From JBQKLI01 sp012798975 (GTDB taxonomy: Bacteria > Bacillota > Clostridia > Tissierellales > Peptoniphilaceae), in contig NZ_JBQKLI010000025.1 of the NCBI RefSeq assembly GCF_052116305.1, positions 1 through 19,142 on the forward strand: 19,142 bases of DNA, given 5' to 3'. Positions 7,313-14,730 of the stretch are shown here, in pieces (the stretch's first letter is position 1; every line of letters starts with the position of its first letter). The position numbers and the translations under genes were made by a program. The notes beneath the pieces are model-generated. The model was not told where the DNA came from. It saw only the letters and a list, made by a program, of their open reading frames with translations, and searched no databases.

Positions 7313-8400
7313 TTACACCACCTTTTCCTCGGAGGAATCTTCTTTTATGGCAACGGCCTTATCTGGGTTCCAATACAAATAAAACTCTTTGCCGATATCT
7401 AACATAGAGTCTAGTTCAAATCTGGAATATTTTACTTCATAACCATCATTCGTTGAAAGAATAGCTTTCGCTAAGGTACCCATATAAACAAGATCTGTCA
7501 TCTTTGCTTTTATACTAAAATGTTCAACAGGTTTTTCAGAGATCATCATATATTCAGGTCGTACAGAGATATGTATTTTTTCATCGACCTCAAATCCTTG
7601 ACCTTTTACAACACAGTGTCCAGAGGAAGTTTTTACATAAAGTGTATCGTCCATCTTCTTTTCAACGATGCCTTCAAAAATATTGCTTTCTCCAATGAAA
7701 TCCGCTACAAATCTTGTAGTTGGTCTATTATAGATCTTCATCGGCTCATCAATTTGGAGGAGGAGTCCTTCCGACATAATGGCGATACGATCGGACATGG
7801 TCATGGCCTCTTCCTGGTCGTGAGTCACATATACAAAGGTAATATTTAATCTTTTTTGTAATCTTTTCAGCTCGATCTGCATCTGCTTGCGTAGCTTTAG
7901 GTCTAAAGCACCTAAGAGCTCATCTAATAAGAGAACTCTAGGTTGATTGATTAAAGCTCTAGCTATGGCTATTCTCTGCTTTTGTCCACCGGAAAGCTCA
8001 TCTGGTTTTCTTTTTTCATAGCCTTTCATTTGTATCAGTTCAAGCATGGCATTGACACGTTTTTTAATTTCATCCTTTGGCCTTTTTTAATAGAGGGGCC
8101 ATAGGCTACATTGTCGTAAACTGTCATATGGGGAAATAATGAATAATTCTGGAAGACGGTATTAACATCCCTCTGATAAGGTTCTTTGTCTTCGACTCTT
8201 TCTCCTTGAACCTCGATGGTACCAGAAGTAGCATCTTCAAAGCCTGCGATCATTCTTAAAGTCGTTGTCTTTCCACAGCCGGATGGACCTAATAAAGTGA
8301 GAAACTCTCCTTCCATGACTTCAAGATTCATATTTTTTACGACATGATTCTTGCCGTACCATTTGTCTACGTTTTTAAGGGAGACGATTGATTTTTTCAA
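7313..8400 (-). pseudogene. PotA-type ABC ATPase, frameshifted
   Basis: ATPase of the importer, about 362 codons once repaired (PotA about 350-380). The upstream frame carries Walker A GPSGCGKTTTLR and the Q-loop VFQNYSLFPHM. The downstream frame carries the signature LSGGQKQRIAIARAL, Walker B, the switch His (VTHDQEEAM) and a C-terminal TOBE-like domain. They join only if the A6 run (T6 at 8083-8088 on the plus strand) had one more A. As written, the first frame adds about 16 foreign residues and stops. In Walker B the usual LLLDEPLGALD reads LLLDELLGALD, with Leu (codon at 7918-7916) for the near-invariant Pro. The start is taken as TTG 8400, 8 nt after GAGG; a GTG at 8409 would lie inside that site. 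It is first in the operon. Pseudogene, sequence error and recoding all remain open. Confidence 0.8.
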
Positions 8401-8521
8401 AATTCGCACCTCGTAATTGTATATTTTATGTATTCAATGACTTAATATAAATCGTTTTCCACTTTTGTTATATATATCAATAATATTACTGTATAATTTG
8501 ATTGTTTGTTGGCTAAATAGC

Positions 8522-8538
8522 TTTCCTAAATTCGGAAA
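8522..8538. repeat. Inverted repeat TTTCC-N7-GGAAA
   Basis: Arms at 8522-8526 and 8534-8538, about 120 bp upstream of the ATPase start. It may be an operator for the divergent operon. It is short enough to be chance in this composition. Confidence 0.3.
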
Positions 8539-8711
8539 TCGGTTTATATTGACTCTATTATACTTCTTAACATTTTCAAATTCACTGTTGTTTAGAATTG
8601 ATTTAAAATACATTTAAAACAAAATATATATAAATCATTATCTACAGATTTAATATATTTTTTTGTGTTATAATAAAATGAATAAAATACTATTATAGAC
8701 GAATTTATTCG

Positions 8712-8743
8712 GAGGTATATAAAATTTATATAGAGGTATATAA
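8712..8743. repeat. Twin GAGGTATATAA boxes flanking a palindrome
   Basis: GAGGTATATAA occurs at 8712-8722 and again at 8733-8743, exactly 21 bp (two helical turns) apart. The first box overlaps the palindrome TATATAAAATTTATATA at 8716-8732. Helically phased copies between divergent genes are the usual look of an activator or repressor site. The adjacent AAA+ regulator is a natural candidate binder, but this is inference. Confidence 0.45.
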
Positions 8744-9004
8744 GATCTAGGGATAGACAAAAAACGCTATAAATACAAAGAAAATAAGGGTTATTGGTTT
8801 TCAAGAATATTGTTATAAAATATGTATTTTATTATAATTTATTTTAAGTATAAATGAGAGAGGATAGTGTTCAGTCCTGTGTAAAGAATGTTAATTATTG
8901 TGAAAACAAAAGACGATAAGAAACGGGTTAGTGAATGAAAGAGTAAAAGGGAGAACTGAATTTATGAATAATGAGGATGTCTTTTAGGAAAGTAGGGGGA
9001 AAAA

Positions 9005-10369
9005 ATGACAGCCAGATGTAATATTACAAAAAGTTTTTTGCTAAAGGTATTGGATGAATCGCAGCAAGGGGTTCATATTGTCGATGAAGAGGGCAATACG
9101 CTCTTATACAACAAAACGGCAGAGGCTATTGATGGCATGACTAAAAAAGAAATGATTTCTAAGAATATGAAGGATTTAGTGGATTGTGGAACGTTTTCTA
9201 CTTCTGTAGCATTGGATGTGATAAAAACGGGGGAAGTTAAAGAAGTCATTCAAAATATTAAAGATAAAACAGTTGTTGCAACAGGGATTCCAATTTATAA
9301 CAAAAAGAAGCTGGAGGCTGTAGTAGTATTTAGCAAAGATTCCAAAATGTTGGAAGAAATGGTTTTACAAATGAAAAATCTTCTCATCGATAACAATGCA
9401 ATTTCGGAATATTTATCAAAACAGCAAGTAAATAATTATAGAGAAGATATGGTTATTGCGAATTCAAAGGCTATGAAAAGAACGATGAAATTAATTGAAA
9501 GAGTGGCACGATTAGATACACCTATTTTTTTGCTAGGGGAGGTGGGGGTAGGAAAAACAATGTTTGCAGAGTACATACATAATATGTCCCTTCGTAGCAG
9601 TGAGCCTTTTATTAAAATTGATTGTTCTGCGATTCCGGAAGCGATTATTGAGAAGGAATTATTTGGTTCCTTCGATAATGATGCTGGTTTAGATGAGAAC
9701 TCTTTACTTTACAAAGCCATAGGAGGCACTTTGTTTTTTGATGAGATTGCAGATATGCCTTTGTCTTGTCAGAAAAGAATGGTCTATGTCTTAAATAAGC
9801 TGCGTTTTGGAGAGAAAGAACAAGGGATTAAAAACTATCAGAATATTCGTATTCTTTCTGCATCCAATGAAAATGTTAAGAAAAATGTATCTTCAGGACG
9901 GCTTCGAAAAGATTTGTATTATAAGTTGAATATTATTCAAGTGAACATCCCTTCTTTACGAGAACGTTACGAGGATATCCTTTCATTGATTGCTGTATTT
10001 TTAAATAAATATAACCGAGTCTATCTTGAAAAAAAGATGCTTTCTCCAAAAGGTAAAAAACTTCTTCTTAATTATGGATGGCCTGGAAATGTGAGCGAGA
10101 TGGAAAATGTAATTGAAAGACTTGTTGTGACTTCTGAGAGAGATCTCATCAAGGAAGAGGATATCATTGAATTGATAGGAGATGGATATATGCAGATGGG
10201 GGAAGGGGCGAATTTAAAGGAAAAAGTGGAGCATTATGAGAAAAGGCTGATATTAGAGTATAGCAGACAGTCCTCCTGTATGAAAGAGCTTTCCATGCTT
10301 GCAGGGATTAATGAATCGACATTACGGAAGAAAATTACCCGATATGGGATAAATATTACATTTAATTAA
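9005..10369 (+). CDS. PAS/AAA+ enhancer-binding-type regulator lacking GAFTGA
   Basis: 454-residue transcription regulator: an N-terminal PAS-like sensor (about 10-112), an AAA+ domain (about 150-375) and a Fis-type helix-turn-helix (about 424-448). The AAA+ domain keeps Walker A GEVGVGKT (178-185), Walker B GGTLFFDEI (240-248), the arginine finger region LRKDLYYKLN (Arg301) and GWPGNVSEMENVIE. The loop that should read ELFG...GAFTGA instead reads ELFGSFDNDAGLD (218-230), so the sigma-54 contact motif is absent. Known GAFTGA-less relatives such as TyrR act on sigma-70 promoters or as repressors. The recognition helix ESTLRKKITRYGI is basic. The start ATG has an AGGGGGA site upstream. Placed between the divergent frl operon and the ureohydrolase genes, it may control either or both. 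The ligand sensed by PAS is unknown. Confidence 0.88.
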   Translation: MTARCNITKSFLLKVLDESQQGVHIVDEEGNTLLYNKTAEAIDGMTKKEMISKNMKDLVDCGTFSTSVALDVIKTGEVKEVIQNIKDKTVVATGIPIYNKKKLEAVVVFSKDSKMLEEMVLQMKNLLIDNNAISEYLSKQQVNNYREDMVIANSKAMKRTMKLIERVARLDTPIFLLGEVGVGKTMFAEYIHNMSLRSSEPFIKIDCSAIPEAIIEKELFGSFDNDAGLDENSLLYKAIGGTLFFDEIADMPLSCQKRMVYVLNKLRFGEKEQGIKNYQNIRILSASNENVKKNVSSGRLRKDLYYKLNIIQVNIPSLRERYEDILSLIAVFLNKYNRVYLEKKMLSPKGKKLLLNYGWPGNVSEMENVIERLVVTSERDLIKEEDIIELIGDGYMQMGEGANLKEKVEHYEKRLILEYSRQSSCMKELSMLAGINESTLRKKITRYGINITFN

Positions 10370-10378
10370 TAATTAGGG

Positions 10379-10414
10379 TTGGAAAAAATTCCGTTTATTT
10401 TGAATTTTTTCCAA
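10379..10414 (+). repeat. 13-bp perfect inverted repeat
   Basis: TTGGAAAAAATTC (10379-10391) and GAATTTTTTCCAA (10402-10414) with a 10-nt spacer, starting 9 nt after the regulator stop. It lacks a GC-rich stem and a following T run, so it is a weak terminator at best. An operator is equally possible. Confidence 0.6.
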
Positions 10415-10451
10415 ATGAAATTTCTTAATAAAATGCTGTTCCATTCCTCTG

Positions 10452-10478
10452 AAATGGATTTTGGAAAAAAATCCATTT
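10452..10478 (+). repeat. 10-bp perfect inverted repeat in the leader
   Basis: AAATGGATTT (10452-10461) and AAATCCATTT (10469-10478) with a 7-nt loop. The left arm can instead pair with CCATT at 10441-10445, giving mutually exclusive hairpins. Confidence 0.55.
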
Positions 10479-10624
10479 TGATTTATGGAAAAGGCGATTC
10501 CGATGGTTATTCTAGAAAGGTTTTCTTAGCTAAATTTTTGAAAATAGAAAAAGAGTTATTTAGAATGAGCTTAACCTGATAAAAGTTCAGGAAAACATTT
10601 TAGAAAAAACAGGAGGAATTAAAA

Positions 10625-11593
10625 ATGACAGAGAAAAAAATCAAACAGCCGGCTACAGCATTTGCATCACCAAGATTTGTAAACACAGGAAATTTTATGA
10701 GGATGCAGCGATTTGAAGGAGCGGAAGGACTGGACTTTGCTATTTACGGAATTCCTTTCGATACTGCATCATCCTATCGATCAGGAGCTCGATTTGGTCC
10801 ACAAGGGATTCGAAATATCTCAGTAATGATGAAGGCGAACAATCCCGTTCATGAAGTAAATATTCTAGATTATTTAAAAGGCGGAGATTTAGGGGACGTT
10901 AACGTAGTTCCTGGATACATACATCCTACCTATGATGCCATAGAGGAATTTGCCTCTGCAATTATCGAAGCAGGTGCGTTACCAATAGCTTTAGGAGGAG
11001 ATCATTCCATCACCTTAGGAGAGTTAAGAGCCATAGCAAAAAAACATGGACCAGTATCTCTACTCCATTTTGATTCGCATGCAGATATTAACGATGAAGT
11101 TTTCGGTGAAAAATATAATCATGGTACACCTTTTAGAAGAGCTATAGAAGAAGGACTAATCGATCCTCATAAATCCGTTCAAATCGGCATGAGAGGTTCT
11201 ATATATGATGCAGGAGAATTCAAGCTTGCAAAAGATTTAGGATTAACTTTGATACCGACTCATAAAGTAAGAGAGATGGGGATTGCAAAAACCATTGAGA
11301 AAGCAAGAGAAGTGATTGGTGACAATAAGACATTCCTTACTTTTGACATTGACTTTATAGATCCTGCTTATGCACCAGCGACAGGAACACCTGAAGTAGG
11401 GGGGTATACTTCCTTAGAAGGTATTGAAATGATAAGAAGACTAAAGGGATTAAATTTTGTAGGAATGGATATCGTAGAAGTTGCTCCACCTTATGATCAT
11501 GCAGAAGTAACATCCCTTCTTGCAGCGAATCTTGTATTTGAATTTTTGTCTATCCTAGCCATTAACAAGAAAGAGCAGCAGAACAATGGATAA
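10625..11593 (+). CDS. Ureohydrolase, agmatinase/guanidino-acid hydrolase family
   Basis: Dinuclear-metal (Mn or Ni) hydrolase releasing urea from a guanidino compound, 322 residues. Metal ligands are visible: GGDHS (124-128, His127), FDSHAD (149-154: Asp150, His152, Asp154), DIDFIDP (Asp241, Asp243), and the substrate-loop NHGTPFRRAIEEG with His166. The HADIND, FGEKYNHGTPFRR and EVGGYTSLE pattern looks closer to guanidinobutyrase, guanidinopropionase and guanidinase-like enzymes than to classical agmatinase or arginase, as I remember them; the substrate is not proven. The start ATG follows AGGAGG with good spacing. The next gene overlaps its end by 8 nt. The pairing with a membrane protein suggests import or exchange of the substrate. 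Expression may be set by the leader repeats and the upstream regulator. Confidence 0.88.
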   Translation: MTEKKIKQPATAFASPRFVNTGNFMRMQRFEGAEGLDFAIYGIPFDTASSYRSGARFGPQGIRNISVMMKANNPVHEVNILDYLKGGDLGDVNVVPGYIHPTYDAIEEFASAIIEAGALPIALGGDHSITLGELRAIAKKHGPVSLLHFDSHADINDEVFGEKYNHGTPFRRAIEEGLIDPHKSVQIGMRGSIYDAGEFKLAKDLGLTLIPTHKVREMGIAKTIEKAREVIGDNKTFLTFDIDFIDPAYAPATGTPEVGGYTSLEGIEMIRRLKGLNFVGMDIVEVAPPYDHAEVTSLLAANLVFEFLSILAINKKEQQNNG

Positions 11594-13055
11594 GGATGTT
11601 TTCGCAAAAAAGACTCTGAACAGAAAGGAGATTCTAGATTTAAATTTAGATTTAGAAGATTTGAATCAATTAGACTCTTTTGAGCTAAGTAAGAGTGATT
11701 ATAGGACAGGTGCGATAAAAAGTTTGATTTTTACAGCGATCGCCATATTTATTTTCTTTATTCCTATTACGATAAACGGAGAGACCGATATTACATTTGG
11801 GATAATTTATAATGGCCTTATGAAGCTAGCAGGACTCCCAGGTCTTTGGTTTATTGTACTTATCACCATAGCTACTGCTATTTTGAGTATCTATGGAAAG
11901 GTTTTTGCGAAATCCGGAAGAATTTATGAGTATTTCAAAGGAGACTCCTTCGTACAGCCGATCATTTATAGTTTAGGTGCAGTGTTTGGCTTGCTTTATG
12001 CCTTGACAGTATCAACAGGTTTTGCTGGACCTGAAATCATTGTGGGAAAATCAACAGGAGGAACTGTAATTCCTTCCATAGCAGTTGCTGTCTTTTGGAT
12101 TATCACTGTTTCCTCAATCTTTATGCCTTTTTTAATCAATTATGGATTCATTGAATTGATTGGTGCTTTAATGGAACCTCTTATGAGACCTGTTTTTAAG
12201 CTTCCAGGTAGAGCTGCGATAAATGCTTTAGTTTCGTTCTTGTCCAGTTCTTCTGTAGGAGTTCTTATAACAAATAAGCTATATAGAAAAGGTGTCTATA
12301 CAGAGAAAGAAGCAGTATTAGTGGCAACAGGTTTTTCTGCTGTATCCGTGGGGTTTGCCTATATGGTTATTAAAACGGCGGGATTGCAAGAACGATTTGC
12401 TTTTGTATACTTATTATCATCATTAATGACATTATTAATATCTGGTATCGTTGCTAGGATACCCCCTTTCAATAAGAAAAAAGATATCTATTTGAATGGT
12501 AAGGTACAAACTATTGAAGACATAAAAGCTACAAAAAGTACGGCTAAACAAGGGATCTTAAAAACCGCAACCTCAAGAGCGATTAAAAAAGCTTATATGG
12601 CACCTCCTTTAGTAAATGAGATAAAGGGAAGCTTAAGAGATGGTTTGGAAGTTATTCCTAAGGTTGTAAGTTCACTGGTTGCAATTGGTACAGGAGCTTT
12701 AATTATTGCAGAAAACACACCTGTCTTTGATATCTTAGGAAGATTATTTATTCCGTTATTAACATTGCTTCAAGTTCCCAATGCTGCAGAAATAGCACCC
12801 TCATTTCCAGTGGGAATAGCAGAAATGTTTCTACCCGTGCTTTTAATAGCGGAAAAAGTAAATGTATTAGAACCTGGTGCGAGATTTTTAGTCGTTGCCG
12901 TATCAATATCACAGATTATCTTCTTTGCGGAAACCATAGTCGTTATGATGTCATCAAAACTTCCCGTTAAATTATGGGAGCTCGTTGTAGTATTTTTAGA
13001 AAGAACAATTATAGCGATATTAATAGGATCATTGTTTATGCATCTATTTTTCTAA
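11586..13055 (+). CDS. YjiH-family membrane protein with nucleoside-recognition (Gate) domains
   Basis: Integral membrane protein, 489 residues with about ten hydrophobic segments. An acidic cytoplasmic N-terminus of about 45 residues precedes the first helix, and a charged cytoplasmic insert lies near residues 295-355. Gate-domain-like stretches are FELIGALMEPLMRPVFKLPG-type (around 200-220) with SFLSSSSVGVLITNKLY, and the second copy near GALIIAENTPVFDILGRLFIPLL. YjiH proteins have no firmly established substrate. The 8-nt overlap with the ureohydrolase gene implies coupled translation and a shared job, most simply transport of a guanidino compound or its product. No strong ribosome binding site of its own is seen. 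A strong terminator follows. Confidence 0.78.
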   Translation: MDKDVFAKKTLNRKEILDLNLDLEDLNQLDSFELSKSDYRTGAIKSLIFTAIAIFIFFIPITINGETDITFGIIYNGLMKLAGLPGLWFIVLITIATAILSIYGKVFAKSGRIYEYFKGDSFVQPIIYSLGAVFGLLYALTVSTGFAGPEIIVGKSTGGTVIPSIAVAVFWIITVSSIFMPFLINYGFIELIGALMEPLMRPVFKLPGRAAINALVSFLSSSSVGVLITNKLYRKGVYTEKEAVLVATGFSAVSVGFAYMVIKTAGLQERFAFVYLLSSLMTLLISGIVARIPPFNKKKDIYLNGKVQTIEDIKATKSTAKQGILKTATSRAIKKAYMAPPLVNEIKGSLRDGLEVIPKVVSSLVAIGTGALIIAENTPVFDILGRLFIPLLTLLQVPNAAEIAPSFPVGIAEMFLPVLLIAEKVNVLEPGARFLVVAVSISQIIFFAETIVVMMSSKLPVKLWELVVVFLERTIIAILIGSLFMHLFF

Positions 13056-13125
13056 AAGGAGAAAAGAGTATTTAATACAAATAGTTTTTTAATAGGGCTA
13101 CCCCCCCTAATTAGAGAAATATAAG

Positions 13126-13164
13126 AAAAACCGAGAAGAAAATGCTGATTCTTCTCGGTTTTTT
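13126..13164. terminator. Bidirectional terminator between convergent operons
   Basis: A perfect 15-bp stem (13126-13140 with 13149-13163, core CCGAGAAGAA) and an 8-nt loop, with a T6 run on the plus strand and an A5 run on the other side. It ends the yjiH-like operon on the plus strand and the BMP-type ABC operon on the minus strand. Confidence 0.92.
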
Positions 13165-13181
13165 GTGTATTTAACTTTCTT

Positions 13182-14714
13182 CTAAATATTAATATTTTGT
13201 TTTCCAGCCATGGCTTGTGATATTTCATACATGGGTGGATTTTTACCGGAAAATTCATCCATGATTTTTCCTTCGTACATTACGATCAGGCGATCAGAGA
13301 CTTTTAGAACTTCATCTAAGTCTGCAGAGATCATTAGAATAGCACAACCATTATTTCGTGCTTGCACCATGCTGTCATGAACGAATTGGGTGGCTCCGAT
13401 ATCTAGACCTCTAGTAGGGTGAACTGCAACGAGGACTTTTGGTTTTGCATCCAGTTCTCTTGCTAGAATAACTTTTTGCTGATTTCCGCCAGATAGATTT
13501 TTCGTTAATTCACCTATATCGGATGCTCTAATATCAAATTCTTCTTTCATTTTTAGAGCATAATCCTGTATAGATTTCTTTTTGAGTTGTAAGCCGTTAT
13601 GGGTAGAGAATTCTTCTGAATTGGTTGATTTCAAGATCAAATTATCAGAAATAGTCATATCTCCCACTAATCCCATTCGATTACGATCTTCTGGAATATG
13701 TCCGATTTTCTCTTTGATAAATTCATTGGGCTTAAAATGTTCTACCTTTTTGCCATAGAGGTATAATTCTCCGCTAACAGGTTTGATCAAACCTGTTAGC
13801 AATAAGGCTAATTGCGATTGTCCGTTACCATCAACACCAGCGATGCCTAATATTTCTCCAGGAAGAATTTTTAAGTTAATATTCCTTAAACTATTATGTT
13901 TCGAATCTGGATTAAAGTTCACATCTTTCAATTCGATAAAAGGTTCCAGATTAGAAGTAACTTTCTCGTACTTGCTCGTCGTAAGCTCTCTACCTACCAT
14001 TAGATTTGCTAATTCTTGTGCACTTGTTTCATGGATAGGCACCGTGTCTACAGCAACGCCCGATCGAAGGATGGTGATACGATCGCTTAAGTGCATTACT
14101 TCTTTCATCTTATGAGAGATAAAGATAATAGATTTTCCTTCAGTTTTGAGTTTTTGGATGATGTCGTACAATCCAGCGACTTCTTCATCGGTCAGTACTG
14201 CAGTGGGTTCGTCCAATATAAGGATGTCTGCTCCTCGATAAAGAGCTTTTAGGATTTCAACCCTTTGTTGTTCGCCGATGGAGATATCCGTAAGTTTTGA
14301 ATCCAAGGCTACATGAAGTCCATATTTATCGCATAGTTCAGTAATCTCTTTTTGAAGCTCTTTTTTGTCGATAAATAGTTTTTTATCATTGGATCTACCG
14401 GTTTTTCCTAAAATAATATTCTCAAAAACCGTCATGTTTTCAATCAACATAAAATGTTGATGAACCATTCCAATCCCTAAAGACACTGCTTTTGACGGGT
14501 TGTCAATTTCAACTTTCTCTCCATTAATATAGATGCTTCCTTCAGTAGGTTTATAAAGGCCGCATAAGCAGTTCATAAGAGTGCTTTTGCCTGCGCCGTT
14601 TTCTCCTAGAAGGGTGAGTACTTCTCCTTTATCCAAGTAGATACTTACATCTGTATTTGCTTTGAAACTGCCGAACTGTTTCGTGATATTCCGCATTTCC
14701 ATTAAATGTGTCAT
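13182..14714 (-). CDS. BMP/nucleoside-type ABC importer, double ATPase
   Basis: 510-residue ATPase with two ABC domains, as in NupA/YufO-type and RbsA-like importers. Domain 1 has Walker A GENGAGKST (37-45), signature SIGEQQRVE and Walker B ILILDEPTAVL. Domain 2 has the family-typical degenerate Walker A GVDGNGQSQL, signature LSGGNQQKV, and VLVAVHPTRGLDIGA in place of a classical Walker B. One composite site therefore carries most activity, as is normal in this group. Its gene follows the receptor gene by 16 nt on the minus strand. The permeases that must partner with it are on the divergent transcript. The ligand is probably a nucleoside, by family and by the deaminase encoded nearby. Confidence 0.92.
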   Translation of the reverse strand: MTHLMEMRNITKQFGSFKANTDVSIYLDKGEVLTLLGENGAGKSTLMNCLCGLYKPTEGSIYINGEKVEIDNPSKAVSLGIGMVHQHFMLIENMTVFENIILGKTGRSNDKKLFIDKKELQKEITELCDKYGLHVALDSKLTDISIGEQQRVEILKALYRGADILILDEPTAVLTDEEVAGLYDIIQKLKTEGKSIIFISHKMKEVMHLSDRITILRSGVAVDTVPIHETSAQELANLMVGRELTTSKYEKVTSNLEPFIELKDVNFNPDSKHNSLRNINLKILPGEILGIAGVDGNGQSQLALLLTGLIKPVSGELYLYGKKVEHFKPNEFIKEKIGHIPEDRNRMGLVGDMTISDNLILKSTNSEEFSTHNGLQLKKKSIQDYALKMKEEFDIRASDIGELTKNLSGGNQQKVILARELDAKPKVLVAVHPTRGLDIGATQFVHDSMVQARNNGCAILMISADLDEVLKVSDRLIVMYEGKIMDEFSGKNPPMYEISQAMAGKQNINI

Positions 14715-14730
14715 AGCTGCTCCTGATCTG

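Larger units (their letters stand above)
8401..9004. promoter_or_regulatory. Divergent AT-rich control region
   Basis: This 0.6-kb gap lies between the minus-strand importer/frl operon and the plus-strand regulator. It is extremely AT-rich and I see no credible gene in it. It holds a direct repeat with a palindrome at 8712-8743, an inverted repeat TTTCC-N7-GGAAA at 8522-8538, and several TATAAT-like hexamers (for example 8669-8674, plus strand) without good -35 partners. I looked for a sigma-54 -24/-12 element (GG, ten bases, GC) on both strands and found no convincing match. Confidence 0.5.
10370..10624. promoter_or_regulatory. Leader with inverted repeats before the ureohydrolase gene
   Basis: 255 bp between regulator and ureohydrolase. 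It contains two perfect inverted repeats (10379-10414 and 10452-10478) and a shorter CCATT/AATGG pairing (10441-10445 with 10453-10457) that competes with the second. A 66-codon open frame from TTG at 10379 spans it but has no ribosome binding site and is built over the repeats, so I do not call it a gene. The region could hold operators, an attenuator or a terminator/antiterminator switch. I see no ykkC (guanidine-I) riboswitch motif. Confidence 0.45.

Noticed and set aside
8505..8540. Possible sigma-54 -24/-12 promoter around the GG and GC dinucleotides
   Set aside because: Spacing is 7 or 11 bases between GG and GC on the two strands, not the required 10, and flanking consensus is poor.
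8592..8804. 70-codon minus-strand frame in the divergent control region
   Set aside because: Composition is Tyr/Ile/Phe/Asn-rich as expected from random AT-rich DNA; no ribosome binding site was seen.
10379..10579. 66-codon open frame between the regulator and ureohydrolase genes
   Set aside because: TTG start without a ribosome binding site, frame lies over two inverted repeats, and the protein has no recognisable feature.
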